The notes beneath the pieces are model-generated. The model saw only the letters and a list, made by a program, of their open reading frames with translations, made no database searches and had not been told where the DNA came from. From Ralstonia pickettii (GTDB lineage Bacteria > Pseudomonadota > Gammaproteobacteria > Burkholderiales > Burkholderiaceae), in the NCBI RefSeq assembly GCF_030582395.1, contig NZ_CP104383.1, positions 186,001 through 250,000 on the forward strand: a DNA stretch of 64,000 nt, given 5' to 3'. Position numbers and translations under genes: made by a program. Shown here one piece after another: positions 1-9,329 of this stretch (positions within the stretch are counted from its first letter, which is position 1; each line of letters opens with the position of its first letter).

Positions 1-1495
1 TCGGCAAACCGATCGAGGACAGATACCGGTCCCGCTCCGATTCCCACTGTGTCGGCGGGATCAGCAACTGATCGCGCTCCCGGAACGACAGGCTGTGGCT
101 GATCCAGACCGTGCCGCGGCGCAGAGCTTTGCGCAAGCCCGTGATCGCGCAGGCTTCCATCGCGCGCAGCGCGCGCTTACGATCTTCGCCATCGACCAAA
201 TCACGCCAGCTTGCGCTCACCGGCACATTGCAATCGGGCGGCAGTTCCGTCGCACCATGTTCGTACAGCTTGCCGATGACCTCAAGCTGCCGCATGACCG
301 GCTCGTTGCCGTTTCCGGCCAGCTCCAATTCCCGCAGGGGCGCCAGCAGGTTGCGGATGCGGTGGTGATCTTCTGTGAGTGTTTCGCGCACGCTCGCGGC
401 ATGGCTTGCGGTGGGCTTGGCAGACAGGCCTTCGAGCAGCTGGCCGATGTCTGCCAGGCGCGCTTCGGCCGAGCGACTGTCGTCGTCAACCAGCCCCTTG
501 ATCTCGACCAGTTGCTGCCGGTATTGGAGCGCCGAGCGCGCTTGCTTCGTAGTGGTCTTGTTGTAGGCCTGCCTGATGAGATCGGAGACGCGGCGTCCGG
601 CCTGGTAGGCCATCGCGTCCGTCAACTCCAGCAGGGTCACACGCAGGAAGAACAACAGTTCGATGGTGCGCGTGGACGTTTTCAGTTCGCGGATCTTGGC
701 AGGACGGCGGGCCTGGACGCGCTGGCCATAGGCGCGTTGTTTCTCGATCGGGATGCCATCCAACGCCCAGGTATGCGCGCCCAGTCCTTTGAGAAAGCGG
801 ATTTTGTCCAGCGTCTCGCTCATGGTGGACGGGCTGTGGCGTGCGGGCGGCGTCTTGAGCCATTCCAGCACGGTCGAACTGGAGGCCGCATGCTGGGCAA
901 ATACAGCGGCCTCAGCCCGCGCAACCTGCTCCATGGGCACGACCGCTTCAATCGTGGCCAGCAGGTCACGCTCGATGCTCGCCCAAATGGAACGCGCCAA
1001 GTCCTGCAACGCGCGCGTGGAAGGGATCAGAATCCGCCGTTCGTACAGCCAGTAGTTGGCGTGCTGGACCAGCTCGTCCAGCGACAGCGATTCGGTGGCG
1101 TCCTGCCGCATCCAGGCTTCGAGGCCCGTCCACTGGTCTTCATCCAGCCGCCTCAGGCCGAGGTAATCGCAAGCCCAGACCTGATGCTCGTAAAGCGTCT
1201 TGTAGCGTTGGTAGATTGTGCGTAGTGACGCAATGGTCGGGGTTGGCAAGCCGAGCTTGTCGCCGACGTAGCGCAGCAACTGCCGGGGTAGGGTATTGAG
1301 CTGGTCGAGGGTGCGGCCGCTAGCACGCAGGAAAACCAGCTGAATGGCGGCGCCGGCTCGCCCGTCCCGTCGGAACTTGTTGTTAATCGCGGCGATATCG
1401 CTGCCGGTCAAGGCAAAGTAATGATCGATATCGAACTCGGATAAGCGGGCCGGTAAGCAGTCCTTTCCCACATAGCGAAATTGCAAGTCCGACAT
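1..1495 (-). CDS. tnpA: Tn3-family transposase TnpA, N-terminal part (partial at window edge)
   Basis: Minus-strand reading frame open from an ATG at 1493-1495 to the window edge, about 498 residues. It starts MSDLQFRYVGKDCLP and has the features of the N-terminal half of Tn3 transposases (DUF4158-type DNA-binding region, then ARTIELLFFLR-like and SHSLSFRERDQLL-like segments that are also found, in diverged form, in the other transposases of this window). The catalytic DDE domain would lie beyond the left edge. Family knowledge: cuts and joins transposon ends in replicative transposition. The 165 bp between the start codon and the element end hold no other gene. Confidence 0.88.
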   Translation of the reverse strand, partial: MSDLQFRYVGKDCLPARLSEFDIDHYFALTGSDIAAINNKFRRDGRAGAAIQLVFLRASGRTLDQLNTLPRQLLRYVGDKLGLPTPTIASLRTIYQRYKTLYEHQVWACDYLGLRRLDEDQWTGLEAWMRQDATESLSLDELVQHANYWLYERRILIPSTRALQDLARSIWASIERDLLATIEAVVPMEQVARAEAAVFAQHAASSSTVLEWLKTPPARHSPSTMSETLDKIRFLKGLGAHTWALDGIPIEKQRAYGQRVQARRPAKIRELKTSTRTIELLFFLRVTLLELTDAMAYQAGRRVSDLIRQAYNKTTTKQARSALQYRQQLVEIKGLVDDDSRSAEARLADIGQLLEGLSAKPTASHAASVRETLTEDHHRIRNLLAPLRELELAGNGNEPVMRQLEVIGKLYEHGATELPPDCNVPVSASWRDLVDGEDRKRALRAMEACAITGLRKALRRGTVWISHSLSFRERDQLLIPPTQWESERDRYLSSIGLP

Positions 1496-1660
1496 CTTCC
1501 GCCCCCGTTCAGGTGACGCGATCCGAAATCGCGGGGCGGACATCGTACTCCCGAAGACGCCGGAAGGCAGCAGACAATAGTCGGAATCACCTGGAAAGCC
1601 TTATGAAAAAAGGCTTTGCCGGGAAACCGCCAGATTTTGCACGAGAAGTACGATTACCCC
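1..1660 (-). mobile_element. Tn3-family transposon, right end (continues off the left edge)
   Basis: The end of a Tn3-family element lies at 1660: read on the minus strand from 1660 the DNA starts GGGGTAATCG, the GGGG start typical of Tn3-family terminal inverted repeats, and the thpR coding sequence is interrupted exactly there. The only gene seen in it is the tnpA read leftwards from 1495. The other end and any target duplication are outside the window, so completeness cannot be judged. It is a different element from the two related transposons further right: both its terminus and its transposase differ. Confidence 0.8.
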
Positions 1661-2080
1661 ATGTACGCCAACTCTCGCGAGCGTGACATGCGGGTGAAAT
1701 GCTCGAGTTTCCGCGCGATAGCCGGCCGCGCGCGCGCGGGCCTCCAAGCGCGTCGCCATATCCTGCGCCCATATGGCGTACTTCGCGGTGACCACGATCA
1801 CACGGGGGTGCGCTGGCGCTGGCCAGATTGCAACGCCGTCGATCGGCAGTGGCGCTGCATCCCGGGCGAGCACGTCGAACTGCTGCAGCGTGCGCTTCCA
1901 GTGCTGCACCTGATCCTCAGGCGTTGCCCCCAAGAAGCGTAGCGTTGCGTGCCATTGTTCCGGGGGTAGCCAACGCGCCCCACTCCAGTGAACGTCCCGC
2001 AGACAGACCTGCGCGCGCCGCAAGACCGCAACCGTCTCGGGCGTGGGATCGAGCGCAATAAACAGACGGAAGTTGGACAT
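1661..2080 (-). pseudogene. thpR: RNA 2',3'-cyclic phosphodiesterase ThpR, C-terminally truncated by a Tn3 element
   Basis: Minus-strand gene starting at ATG 2078-2080 (MSNFRLFIALDP; a start nine codons further up is also open). Both catalytic HxTL motifs of the 2H phosphoesterase superfamily are visible: HATLRFLG in the first half and HPHVTLAR near the break. Family role: opens or joins RNA 2',3'-cyclic phosphate/2'-5' linkages; physiological substrate unsettled. The family is usually about 180 residues. Here native sequence ends about 140 residues in, at GVHG, where a Tn3-type end (GGGGTAATCG on this strand) begins at 1660. The frame then runs about 20 foreign codons into the transposon. 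The missing tail should lie left of the window if the transposon is intact. Probably inactive or unstable. Confidence 0.85.
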
Positions 2081-2225
2081 GGCCAAGCTGCGAAAGCGTG
2101 CTGACACGAGGCGGCTTTGGGGCTAAAGCACGGCGCATTGACAACCGATTGCTCTTGTCAGAATAGGTCAGACAGGCAACGGAACGAAGGCGCTCCGTGC
2201 CCCCACCCTTGTAACCAGGATGCCC

Positions 2226-2699
2226 ATGAAGCGATTTGCAGCCGCTCTTATTCTCATGCTCGCCGCCGGCGCCTCCAGTGGCATTACTGTTGCGTCCTAC
2301 GGCGACAACTCGATTGCAAACACCGCCGATACCGTCGCTGATCTGATCCCCAATGACCTCGGCCAGGTGCTAGACGCCGCCGATCTGGTGATCGTCGTCG
2401 AGTACGACTCCACCGCGCTCGGGTCGGGTCTGGTCTGTCACGCCACGGCCGGCATCAGCCTTCGCCCCGAAAGCGACTCCACTGCGCGAGTGCCAGCGCT
2501 GCGGGCGGTCCACACTGTGCTCAAGCGTGATGTCGTGCCGGATGATGCGACATCCAGGGGCAAGTGCACGGTTGAAGCTGTGCGGGCGGCTGTCAAAACG
2601 CTCACCGAATTCCCCGTTGAGGTGCTTCTGCGCGGCAGTAACGCGTCAGTCGCCGATCGGAGTCGACGGCAGCTAGCCAAACCTGCGTTGATCATCTGA
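2226..2699 (+). CDS. Hypothetical secreted protein
   Basis: A 157-residue protein starting MKRFAAALILMLAAGASSG, a clear Sec-type signal peptide with lysine/arginine start and alanine/leucine core. The ATG at 2226 is preferred over 2220 because AGGA at 2216-2219 is better spaced for it. The mature part is acidic at first, then has two cysteines and a basic C-terminus ending KPALII. No family is recognised. It stands alone on the plus strand between the thpR remnant and another orphan gene. It could be a chance frame, but the signal peptide argues for a real gene. Confidence 0.5.
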   Translation: MKRFAAALILMLAAGASSGITVASYGDNSIANTADTVADLIPNDLGQVLDAADLVIVVEYDSTALGSGLVCHATAGISLRPESDSTARVPALRAVHTVLKRDVVPDDATSRGKCTVEAVRAAVKTLTEFPVEVLLRGSNASVADRSRRQLAKPALII

Positions 2700-2967
2700 T
2701 CTGCACGCCCCGGTAGGCGGCCACAATACCCAAACGCATCCGCGTGTAGCGGTTGATTCCGGTTCGCGCGTTGATCGCGTGCCCACCGTTTGCGTTTGGT
2801 ACGACCCGATGGCAGAATCGTCGTGGGCGCGCATCGCCGCCTGGGCTCCCAGCCCAAGTTTTGAGCGGCTTAAACTGGTACGCATTCACCTCTTCTTTCC
2901 GCGTCGCATGATTGTCAAGGCGGCGGACGCTAAACGCTCAACGTTCGCTGTGCTCTGAGAGACAACC

Positions 2968-3633
2968 ATGGACCAGTTCTCCCGCTGGAGCGGCGTCGCG
3001 CACGCGCTCCTCGTCAAGCACGTACCCAAAATCAAGCTCGGCCAAGTGCATCAGCTTCTCGCTGCCTGTGTTGGCCATCGAACCTACGCGTCTTTGCGCG
3101 CTGCAGATCTCGCGACCCTGAATCAAACGCGGCCGCTCTATGTCCTGTTCGACGAAGATGCGGGGCTTGCCCGAGCGACAGACCTCGGACTTCCTGTGTC
3201 TCAAGCGCTGTGGCGAGAGGCCACAATGGCGCTTCGTCCAAGCGGTATTTCTCCGTTTTGGCTGACGACGATAAGTGGCATGCACCGTGCCGCAGAACTC
3301 ACCTTCGAAGACACGTTCGATTCTCGGCTACATGACATGAAGCGATTGGCTGGTTTTCCAGACGGCCAAAGGGCAACTGCTTGCCGCTGTCATTCCGCCG
3401 AGAATGACGTTCCGGATAGTCTGAGATTTGATGTTGAAGGGGAAGTCTACGCATTCAATCAGGAAGAATCGCTCGCGGTACCGGTGATCGCTATCGTGGA
3501 GTATCCCAAAGTCGGCCGACGAATGTACGGGAATGGAGCTCTTGCTTCGGTCGAACAGCATGGAGAGCCGAGGACACGCGCACCGGATGAAGATGACGAT
3601 GGCGGTGAGTTCTACTGGATGTCAGAAGGCTGA
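2968..3633 (+). CDS. Hypothetical protein with an N-terminal alpha-helical motif
   Basis: A 221-residue protein with no signal peptide. Residues about 8-45 (ALLVKHVPKIKLGQVHQLLA then GHRTYASLRA) resemble the small helical HAxxLxxxxGFxxYxxLxA repeat often found at the start of glyoxalase-related or otherwise uncharacterised proteins; this is a pattern resemblance only. The C-terminus is very acidic (EDDDGGEFYW). Base composition is somewhat lower in GC than in its neighbours, which suggests acquired DNA. GAGAGACAACC before the ATG is a weak ribosome-binding site. Function not recognised. Confidence 0.5.
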   Translation: MDQFSRWSGVAHALLVKHVPKIKLGQVHQLLAACVGHRTYASLRAADLATLNQTRPLYVLFDEDAGLARATDLGLPVSQALWREATMALRPSGISPFWLTTISGMHRAAELTFEDTFDSRLHDMKRLAGFPDGQRATACRCHSAENDVPDSLRFDVEGEVYAFNQEESLAVPVIAIVEYPKVGRRMYGNGALASVEQHGEPRTRAPDEDDDGGEFYWMSEG

Positions 3634-3741
3634 TGGAGCGCTGACGGCTCTTAGATGCTCTTGACCCAGTCTTGAAGCTTCTGGCTCCGCTTCCAGCGGT
3701 CAAACCAGTTGGTCTCGCAAGCTACGCGCAATGTAGGCTCG

Positions 3742-3773
3742 AAAAAAAAGAGCCCCGAAGTTCGGGGCTCTTT
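3742..3773 (-). terminator. Rho-independent terminator of the DndC-like gene
   Basis: An inverted repeat at 3747-3773 (AAAGAGCCCCGAA / TTCGGGGCTCTTT, tight loop) is followed, reading on the minus strand, by a run of T (the AAAAAAAA at 3742-3749 on the plus strand). It lies about 20 bp after the stop codon at 3794 of the minus-strand gene, the expected place for its terminator. The stem is symmetric and could also slow plus-strand transcription. Confidence 0.85.
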
Positions 3774-3793
3774 CGCAACTGAGGCTATTCCGT

Positions 3794-4290
3794 TCAAGCA
3801 GCAGCAAGTTCAAGCTCTTGTTGGGCCTTGCCGGCATGTCGCCACGCCTCTTTCGCAGCAACCGGCAGCACGCCATACGCCACCGACGATGAAAGCACGG
3901 TCTGTATGTCGTACTCAAGAGTCCATCCCCGCCGATCCTTGAACGCGGTTCGGCGAGCAATTTCATCGTGCTCTGCGCGCTGCGAGTGTGAGAGTTGCAG
4001 GCAGCCGTACTGCCGGTACCAGCGGTAACCAGCAATCACTTGGCCTGGCGCCACACCTGCATCGTGCATCTGCAACAAACGGTCCAGTTCGAAATCCTCG
4101 ATGAGAGCTGCGCTTTCTGCGTCAACACCAAATTGCGACGCTGTGACAGCGTCAAGGATATGCCGCCCCTTTGCGTCGATCACGAGCTGTGGCTCACATG
4201 CGGCTCCCTCTGTGAGCGCTGCGACATACGGGTCTCGCAAACCTGACCATTCGCTCCTGTTAGCCGAAGCATCCCAGTCGTCGCCGACGA
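3794..4290 (-). pseudogene. 3' part of DndC/PAPS-reductase-like gene, split by composite transposon
   Basis: The frame is open leftwards from the transposon edge at 4291 to a stop at 3794, about 165 codons. Joining it to the 12389-13373 fragment after removing one GACGA copy gives an uninterrupted reading frame across the junction (KFLFV then GDDWDASANRSEW). So this is the C-terminal third of the gene whose middle part is 12389-13373, not an independent gene. A TTG at 4238-4240 and an ATG with a good AGGAG in another frame nearby could mislead gene callers. This region is not recognised as a catalytic domain. A terminator follows at 3742-3773. Confidence 0.85.
4286..4290. repeat. Target site duplication GACGA, left copy
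   Basis: GACGA immediately outside the GGGG end of the composite unit. The same five bases flank its right end at 12389-12393. The 5-bp length fits the Tn3 family. Confidence 0.85.
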
Positions 4291-6253
4291 GGGGTCTCCT
4301 CGTTTTCAGTGCAATAAGTGACGGTACGCAAAGCTAGCACTGGCGCGGGGGTGGTCTGGGTAGACCGTTGATTTCATTGACTTTCCTGTTCGCTTTGTAA
4401 ACGGGTATGGTGGCCTCCCACTTTTGAGGTTCACGATGCAGGGTTGGCACACAACGTTTTTGGGGATGCGTGGGCTCCCCCGCGATATCAGCGACTTCGA
4501 GATGAAGGCATTTTTCACCTTCGATGGTGCCGAGCGCGACGCAATCAATGCACGCCGAGGTGATTCCCACAAGCTTGGTCTGGCGCTCCATATTGGTTTC
4601 CTGCGCATGAGTGGGCGTTTGCTCGGTGCCTTTCGGGTAATTCCAGTAGCCTTGTGGCGCCACCTTGGCAACGAGCTTGGCATTGCAGCACCAGAAGTCG
4701 CCTCGCTGAGAGCCATGTATGAACGCGGGCGCACGCTATTCGATCACCAACAAGTAGCCTGCACGGTCCTTGGATTCCAGTGGATGAGCGAGCACCAGCG
4801 CCGCTCACTGGTACGTGAACTGCGCGACGAAGTGGCGCGCTGCGCCGACCGCGATCAGCTACTCGTGCGGGCGCGTCAATGGCTGTACAAGAACAAGCTG
4901 GTGATCGTGCACGAGCGGGCAATTCGGACACTGATTGCGGCGGCACTTGCCCAGCTTGAAGTTGAAACAGGCACCGCCATCGCCGCCAGCGTTGATCCAG
5001 CAACACTTGATCGCTGGCGAGCCTCAGTTTCAGAGCTGCGCCCAGATGGACAAACCCAGCAGAGTTGGCTATGGGCTGCACCGGCGAAACACTCAACCCG
5101 CCAAATCAGCGAGGTACTGGAGCGCATCGACCTGCTTTACACGCTGGACGTTCATAAGCACCTGGCAGACATCCCCGATCTCATCTTGCGCCGCTACGCG
5201 CGCCGACTTGTCTCCAGGCCGCCCTCAGCCGGAGCCAAGATCAAAGAGCCAGCGCGCACCGTGGAGGTCGCATGCTTTCTTCGGTATTGCCTGTTCACCA
5301 CCACAGACCAGTTGATCCTTATGGTGCAGCGCCGGATCGCCGATCTGTGGCGTCAGGCTGCCGCCGATGTCCCCGCTACCGTCAATTGGGCCGCAATGTA
5401 CAAAACGCTGCTCGGCGAACTTGTTGCCTTGAGCGCGCAAGGTGCGGTGCCAGATGCTGAGTTGCGTGCCCGTCTTGAAGCCTTGATCACCGAAACCCAG
5501 AAACGCAAACCACCGAGCAGGGCCTCCCTGGTCCGCGAGGGATTGATTGATGGAATTCGCCCCGTGCGGTCGTTGCTCGTCGCCATTGCAAAGCTGCCCT
5601 GGCAGGCCACCGGCGAGCATCCTGCCATCGAGTACCTTGCCAAGCTGCAAGCTTTATATCTCAAAGGATCCAGAAAGCTGCCAGTTGAAGTGGTGGCACC
5701 AAGTCTGGGAATGATCTGGCAGGTTTCGATCTCCAGCCCAGACCGGGAACGGGCGTTTCAGGCGTTGGAGGTGGCCACCCTGTTTGCCCTGCGCCGCGCG
5801 GTGCGCAATGGCTCGGTCTGGATTGAGCACAGCCTGAGCTTTCGGGGTCGTGCGCGCTTGTTCTTCACGGACGAGCGTTGGCAGGCAGAGTCCAAGAAAC
5901 ACTATGCCCGTCTATCGTTACCCAGCAAGGCTGCCACTTTCTTGAAGCCTTTGCTGGCCAGAGTAACTGCCGGTGTCGATGCGGTGGCCGCTGCAGCCCG
6001 CAGTGGCGTACTGCGCGTGGATGATGAACTCCATTTGTCGCCATTGCCCGCAGAGGACGAAGACCCAGAAGTGACCAAGCTGCGCGCGGCTTTGGATCAC
6101 CGCATCGGTGAGGTTCAATTGCCGGAAGTGATTCTGGCCGTTGACGCCCAACCGGAACTGATCGGGAAGATTGCGCCCACCAGGCTGGAGAGCATCAACT
6201 TGCGGGGTGTGTTTCGCTTCCCGGTTGACCGCTATGCTGACCAAATCCTGCCT
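4291..6253 (+). mobile_element. Tn3-family element copy 1, internally deleted and lacking its right end
   Basis: Bases 4291-6150 match 9185-11044 of copy 2 (offset 4894) with no difference noticed, and 6151-6253 match 12104-12206. The 1059 bp corresponding to 11045-12103 are therefore missing and the right terminal repeat is absent. From 6254 the sequence is antisense dinB. The 38-bp-type left terminal repeat (GGGGTCTCCTCGTTTTC... to GACGGTACG) is intact, so this copy can supply one transposon end in trans with copy 2's transposase. Confidence 0.88.
4436..6253 (+). pseudogene. tnpA: Tn3-family transposase copy 1, in-frame deletion of the catalytic domain
   Basis: ATG at 4436 (MQGWHTTFLGMRG), identical in translation to copy 2 for about 570 residues up to VILAVDAQ. 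The frame then jumps to PELIGKIAPTRLESINLRG, near the C-terminus: 353 codons are lost without a frameshift, removing the part that carries the DDE catalytic residues in copy 2. After ADQILP the open frame continues as antisense of dinB until 6676, giving a chimeric frame. It should be catalytically dead, though the retained N-terminal DNA-binding part could still bind transposon ends. A TTG 12 bp upstream is also open. Confidence 0.85.
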
Positions 6254-6640
6254 CAGAATCTGCTCCTTGAACAGGCGGGAGTACGTGCGGTACTCGTCAA
6301 AATCAACCGGAAGCATGATGGCATCGGGGCACAGCCTGGCGGCCTTCATGATGCCCATGGCAGAGCCAACCCCGAACTGCCGTGCCGCATAGGTGGCGGT
6401 AGTAATGACCCCGCGCCCCACGTAATCCCTGATACGCGGAAACTCCTCCAGGGGAATGCGGTCACGGGTGCCTGCCTCGGCTGCCCTCACCAGCACCTCG
6501 TCCTCGCTGCGCCGGCTCCCCCCGATAACCACCGGCAAGCCCTTCAGCTGCGGATAGCGCAACAGCTCCACCGAGGCATAGAAGGCATCCATGTCGAGAT
6601 GGGCGATGCGGCGAACAGGATGAGATTCACTCGGTGGCAT
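6254..6640 (-). pseudogene. dinB: DNA polymerase IV (DinB) N-terminal fragment
   Basis: Minus-strand ATG at 6640 begins a Y-family polymerase N-terminus: AHLDMDAFYASVELLRYPQL holds the first catalytic aspartates, then KGLPVVIGG and TATYAARQFGVGSAMG. About 129 residues match the family (normally about 350-420) before the gene is cut at 6253 by the end of transposase copy 1. The remaining frame is antisense transposase. The fragment lacks the second acidic motif, the little finger and the clamp-binding tail, so it cannot be active. It is probably carried in from the donor replicon together with the amidase. Confidence 0.88.
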
Positions 6641-6707
6641 GACGCAGTACTGGCCTTAAGGACAGTACAAGACTAATCCCGGCGCCCGCTACATACAAGT
6701 GGCCCGG

Positions 6708-8183
6708 TCAGGCAGGCACGCGATCAAACCATGGCCGGGCCTGCTCCAGTTGCGCCGCCAGCCTGAACAGCGTGGACTCATCACCAAATGACGCCACAAA
6801 CTGCACACCCACCGGCAGTCCGTCCGCCGTCCAGTGCAAGGGCACCGACATCGAAGGGGTTCCGGTCAGGTTGGACAGCTGGGTAAAGGGCACGCGCCGC
6901 AGGCTCTCACTGGCCATCTTCTCGACCTGGCCACTGTGCAGCAGCAACTTGCCCAGCCCCAGCGTCAGCAGCGGCTTCAGTGCGGCCTGTTGCCAGGCTG
7001 GCGTGTCCTGCTCGCCAATACGGGCTGGTGGTGTCGCAACGGTCGGGGTCAGATAAAGGTCATAGGTGCGGTGAAAAGCGCCAAGGGCACGGGCAAAATC
7101 GTTCCACCGGAACAGGGACCGTGTGTACTCCCCGGCCGAGAGTGCACGCCCCAGCAGCGCCAGCGCCCGCGTATCCAGCTCGAACTCGCCTTCACCGGCC
7201 CCCGTCAGCCGTTGCGCTTCGGCCATGTTGGCCGCCGTCTGCCCCATGTACATCGTCAGAAAGCACTCGGCCAGCGCCTGACCGTCAATGGCCGGCTCTG
7301 CCTCCTCGACCTCATGCCCCAGACTGCGCAGCAAGGCCACGCTGGACTCCACCGCACTCACGCACGCCGGATCAACCCCCAGTCCCAGCGGAGAGCGGGT
7401 GGAATAGCCTATACGCAAGCGACCGGGGTCACGCCCCACCTCGTCCCGGTATGGCCGTACCGGCGGACGAATCTGGAAAGGAGCACCGACATCAGCACCA
7501 TGCAAGGCATCCAGCATTACCGCACTGTCACGCACGCTGCGCGTAATGACATGCTCACTGGAGGCGCCATGCCAGAACTCGGCAAAACGAGGCCCTGCCG
7601 GCACACGACCACGGGACGGGCGCAAACCGAACAGCCCACAACATGACGCCGGAATACGGATGGAGCCACCGCCATCACTGGCCCCCGCCATCGGCACAAT
7701 GCCGGCTGCCACTGCAGCGGCAGCACCACCCGAAGAACCGCCAGTGGTATGCAGGCGGTTCCAGGGGTTTCGCGTGACACCCCAGTATTCCGGCTCCGTC
7801 GTTCCCTTGAGGGCAAACTCAGGCGTATTGGTCTTGCCAAAGATCACCAGCCCTGCCGCCAGTGCCCGCACCACATACTCGGCATGCGTCGATGGCACAT
7901 GATTGCGCAAGGCCCGGCTGCCCGATGTGGCCGGCACACCGGCATAATCCTGGGCAATATCCTTGATCAGGAACGGCACGCCTGCCAGCGGACCGGACAG
8001 CTTGTCATTCACCCTGGCACGGGCAATGTCATGCATCGGGATCACGATGGCATTGAGATCAGGATTTATCGCCTCCGCCCGCGCCAGGGCACACATCAGC
8101 AACTCTTCAGGCGTCGTCTCTTTTCTCGCCACCAGCTCCGCCAACGCTACGGCATCATGCTGCCGGTACTCATCGAATCGCAT
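6708..8183 (-). CDS. Amidase signature family protein
   Basis: A complete 491-residue enzyme of the amidase signature (AS) family. The Ser-cisSer-Lys triad is visible: lysine in PFLIKDIAQD (about residue 73), then TTGGSSGGAAAAVAAG and GASDGGGSIRIPASCCGLFG. Such enzymes hydrolyse C-N bonds of amides; the substrate cannot be read from sequence. The N-terminal EYRQHDAVALAELVARKETTPEELL and length fit free-standing amidases of proteobacteria rather than GatA, and no gatB/gatC neighbours are present. No signal peptide, so probably cytosolic. It is the only intact non-transposase gene inside the composite transposon and so its most likely cargo. Confidence 0.88.
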   Translation of the reverse strand: MRFDEYRQHDAVALAELVARKETTPEELLMCALARAEAINPDLNAIVIPMHDIARARVNDKLSGPLAGVPFLIKDIAQDYAGVPATSGSRALRNHVPSTHAEYVVRALAAGLVIFGKTNTPEFALKGTTEPEYWGVTRNPWNRLHTTGGSSGGAAAAVAAGIVPMAGASDGGGSIRIPASCCGLFGLRPSRGRVPAGPRFAEFWHGASSEHVITRSVRDSAVMLDALHGADVGAPFQIRPPVRPYRDEVGRDPGRLRIGYSTRSPLGLGVDPACVSAVESSVALLRSLGHEVEEAEPAIDGQALAECFLTMYMGQTAANMAEAQRLTGAGEGEFELDTRALALLGRALSAGEYTRSLFRWNDFARALGAFHRTYDLYLTPTVATPPARIGEQDTPAWQQAALKPLLTLGLGKLLLHSGQVEKMASESLRRVPFTQLSNLTGTPSMSVPLHWTADGLPVGVQFVASFGDESTLFRLAAQLEQARPWFDRVPA

Positions 8184-8417
8184 GCTTCACCCCTACTCTC
8201 AACCACAAAAAAAACCGGACAATGATTTTACGGATAGGAAATTCAACCGCATGAGGCCAAGTATGGCACGAGTTTTGGGCCTCGAAACACGTTCGGCCAA
8301 GGAAGGTTGAGCGCTCGCTTGCCGCTCAATGGCAAGAGCTTGGGAGGCAGTATGCATTTGGGCCTGGCGCGCGCGCAGCTGCTTCCCCGCAGCGATGGAT
8401 ACCGCCGCTTCACTGGG

Positions 8418-9184
8418 TCACCAATTGACGCGCTGGTCTACCTCGTCGGGTTGAGCTGCCAGATCCCAATCCGGCTCGCCTTGCGCACCATCATCCACCG
8501 GCGCGTCGCAGCCCTCCCACAGCGGTGGCCCGCGTGCCGGGGTGATGTGCGGGGGGGCAGACTCCACCCCGATGTGGTTCAGGATGTGGCGGATTTCGGC
8601 GCTGTGGGTGATGAAGGCAATGATGCGCATCTGCCCACCGCACATGGGGCACAGCAGCGGAAATGCCTCGTAGATGCGGGCAATCAGCACCGCCCACAAG
8701 TAATGCGCCGCTCGCTTCGGGCGTGCTTCAGGTTCGGGTGTGGGTGTGGCCGCGTTGCCCGGCACCGCCACCCCAGGTACGCCCGCGCCAGGTTGTGCAG
8801 TCTCCACCGTGGCTGGTTGCGACGCAGCAGGCTGAGCCAGCGCCGTTACCGCCGCTCTCAGCGGCGAGTTTGGTGCCAGCACACCAAAGTAGCGGTGCCG
8901 GTGGGTGCGTGGCGGGGGAACCAGCGCGGCGATGCGGTCGATCAGCTCCAGCGGTGTGAGGTGCAGCTCATCAACCTTGGCACCGCGCTTGTCGCTGGTG
9001 GGTTCGCTGCGCTGCTTGCCGCAGCGGTACACCAGTTTGCTTCCCTCTTTGCGCAGCCTGTCCATCGCAAAGGGTGGGCGGGCGCAATAGCGCAAGAGCC
9101 GCTCAAGGCCTGGACGGTCGTGGGATTCAATGCACACCCCGGCATCCACCGAGAAGCCGCTGTGTTTGTAGCCCAGCATGTCTT
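8418..9184 (-). pseudogene. IS91-family transposase, C-terminal part
   Basis: The minus-strand frame is open from the transposon edge at 9185 (first ATG 9179) to a stop at 8418. It shows the conserved C-terminal half of IS91-type Y2 transposases: LGYKHSGFSVDAG, then GLERLLRYCARPPFA, a proline/alanine-rich linker, and the zinc-binding tail LCPMCGGQMRIIAFI. The N-terminal zinc finger and the two catalytic tyrosines' region are missing, cut off by the left end of Tn3 copy 2. About 255 codons remain. Non-functional. No oriIS or terIS was identified; the 8184-8417 gap before the amidase start shows no other gene. Confidence 0.85.
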
Positions 9185-9285
9185 GGGGTCTCCTCGTTTT
9201 CAGTGCAATAAGTGACGGTACGCAAAGCTAGCACTGGCGCGGGGGTGGTCTGGGTAGACCGTTGATTTCATTGACTTTCCTGTTC
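9185..9285. repeat. Long left terminal inverted repeat of copy 2 (same in copy 1 at 4291-4391)
   Basis: The first 41 bp are perfectly mirrored at 12348-12388, and similarity continues with scattered mismatches to about 100 bp. Typical Tn3-family repeats are about 38 bp. Confidence 0.75.
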
Positions 9286-9329
9286 GCTTTGTAAACGGGT
9301 ATGGTGGCCTCCCACTTTTGAGGTTCACG

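Noticed and set aside
95..1225. Long plus-strand open frame opposite the left transposase
   Set aside because: It is the antisense shadow of the minus-strand tnpA, whose translation shows clear Tn3-family features; the plus frame has none.
3794..4240. Apparent independent 148-residue protein with TTG start
   Set aside because: The frame is open up to the transposon edge and joins in frame with the fragment at 12389, so it is the tail of a split gene.
8307..9215. 302-codon plus-strand open frame opposite the IS91 transposase fragment
   Set aside because: The minus strand carries the IS91-type motifs; the plus frame also runs into the Tn3 terminal repeat.
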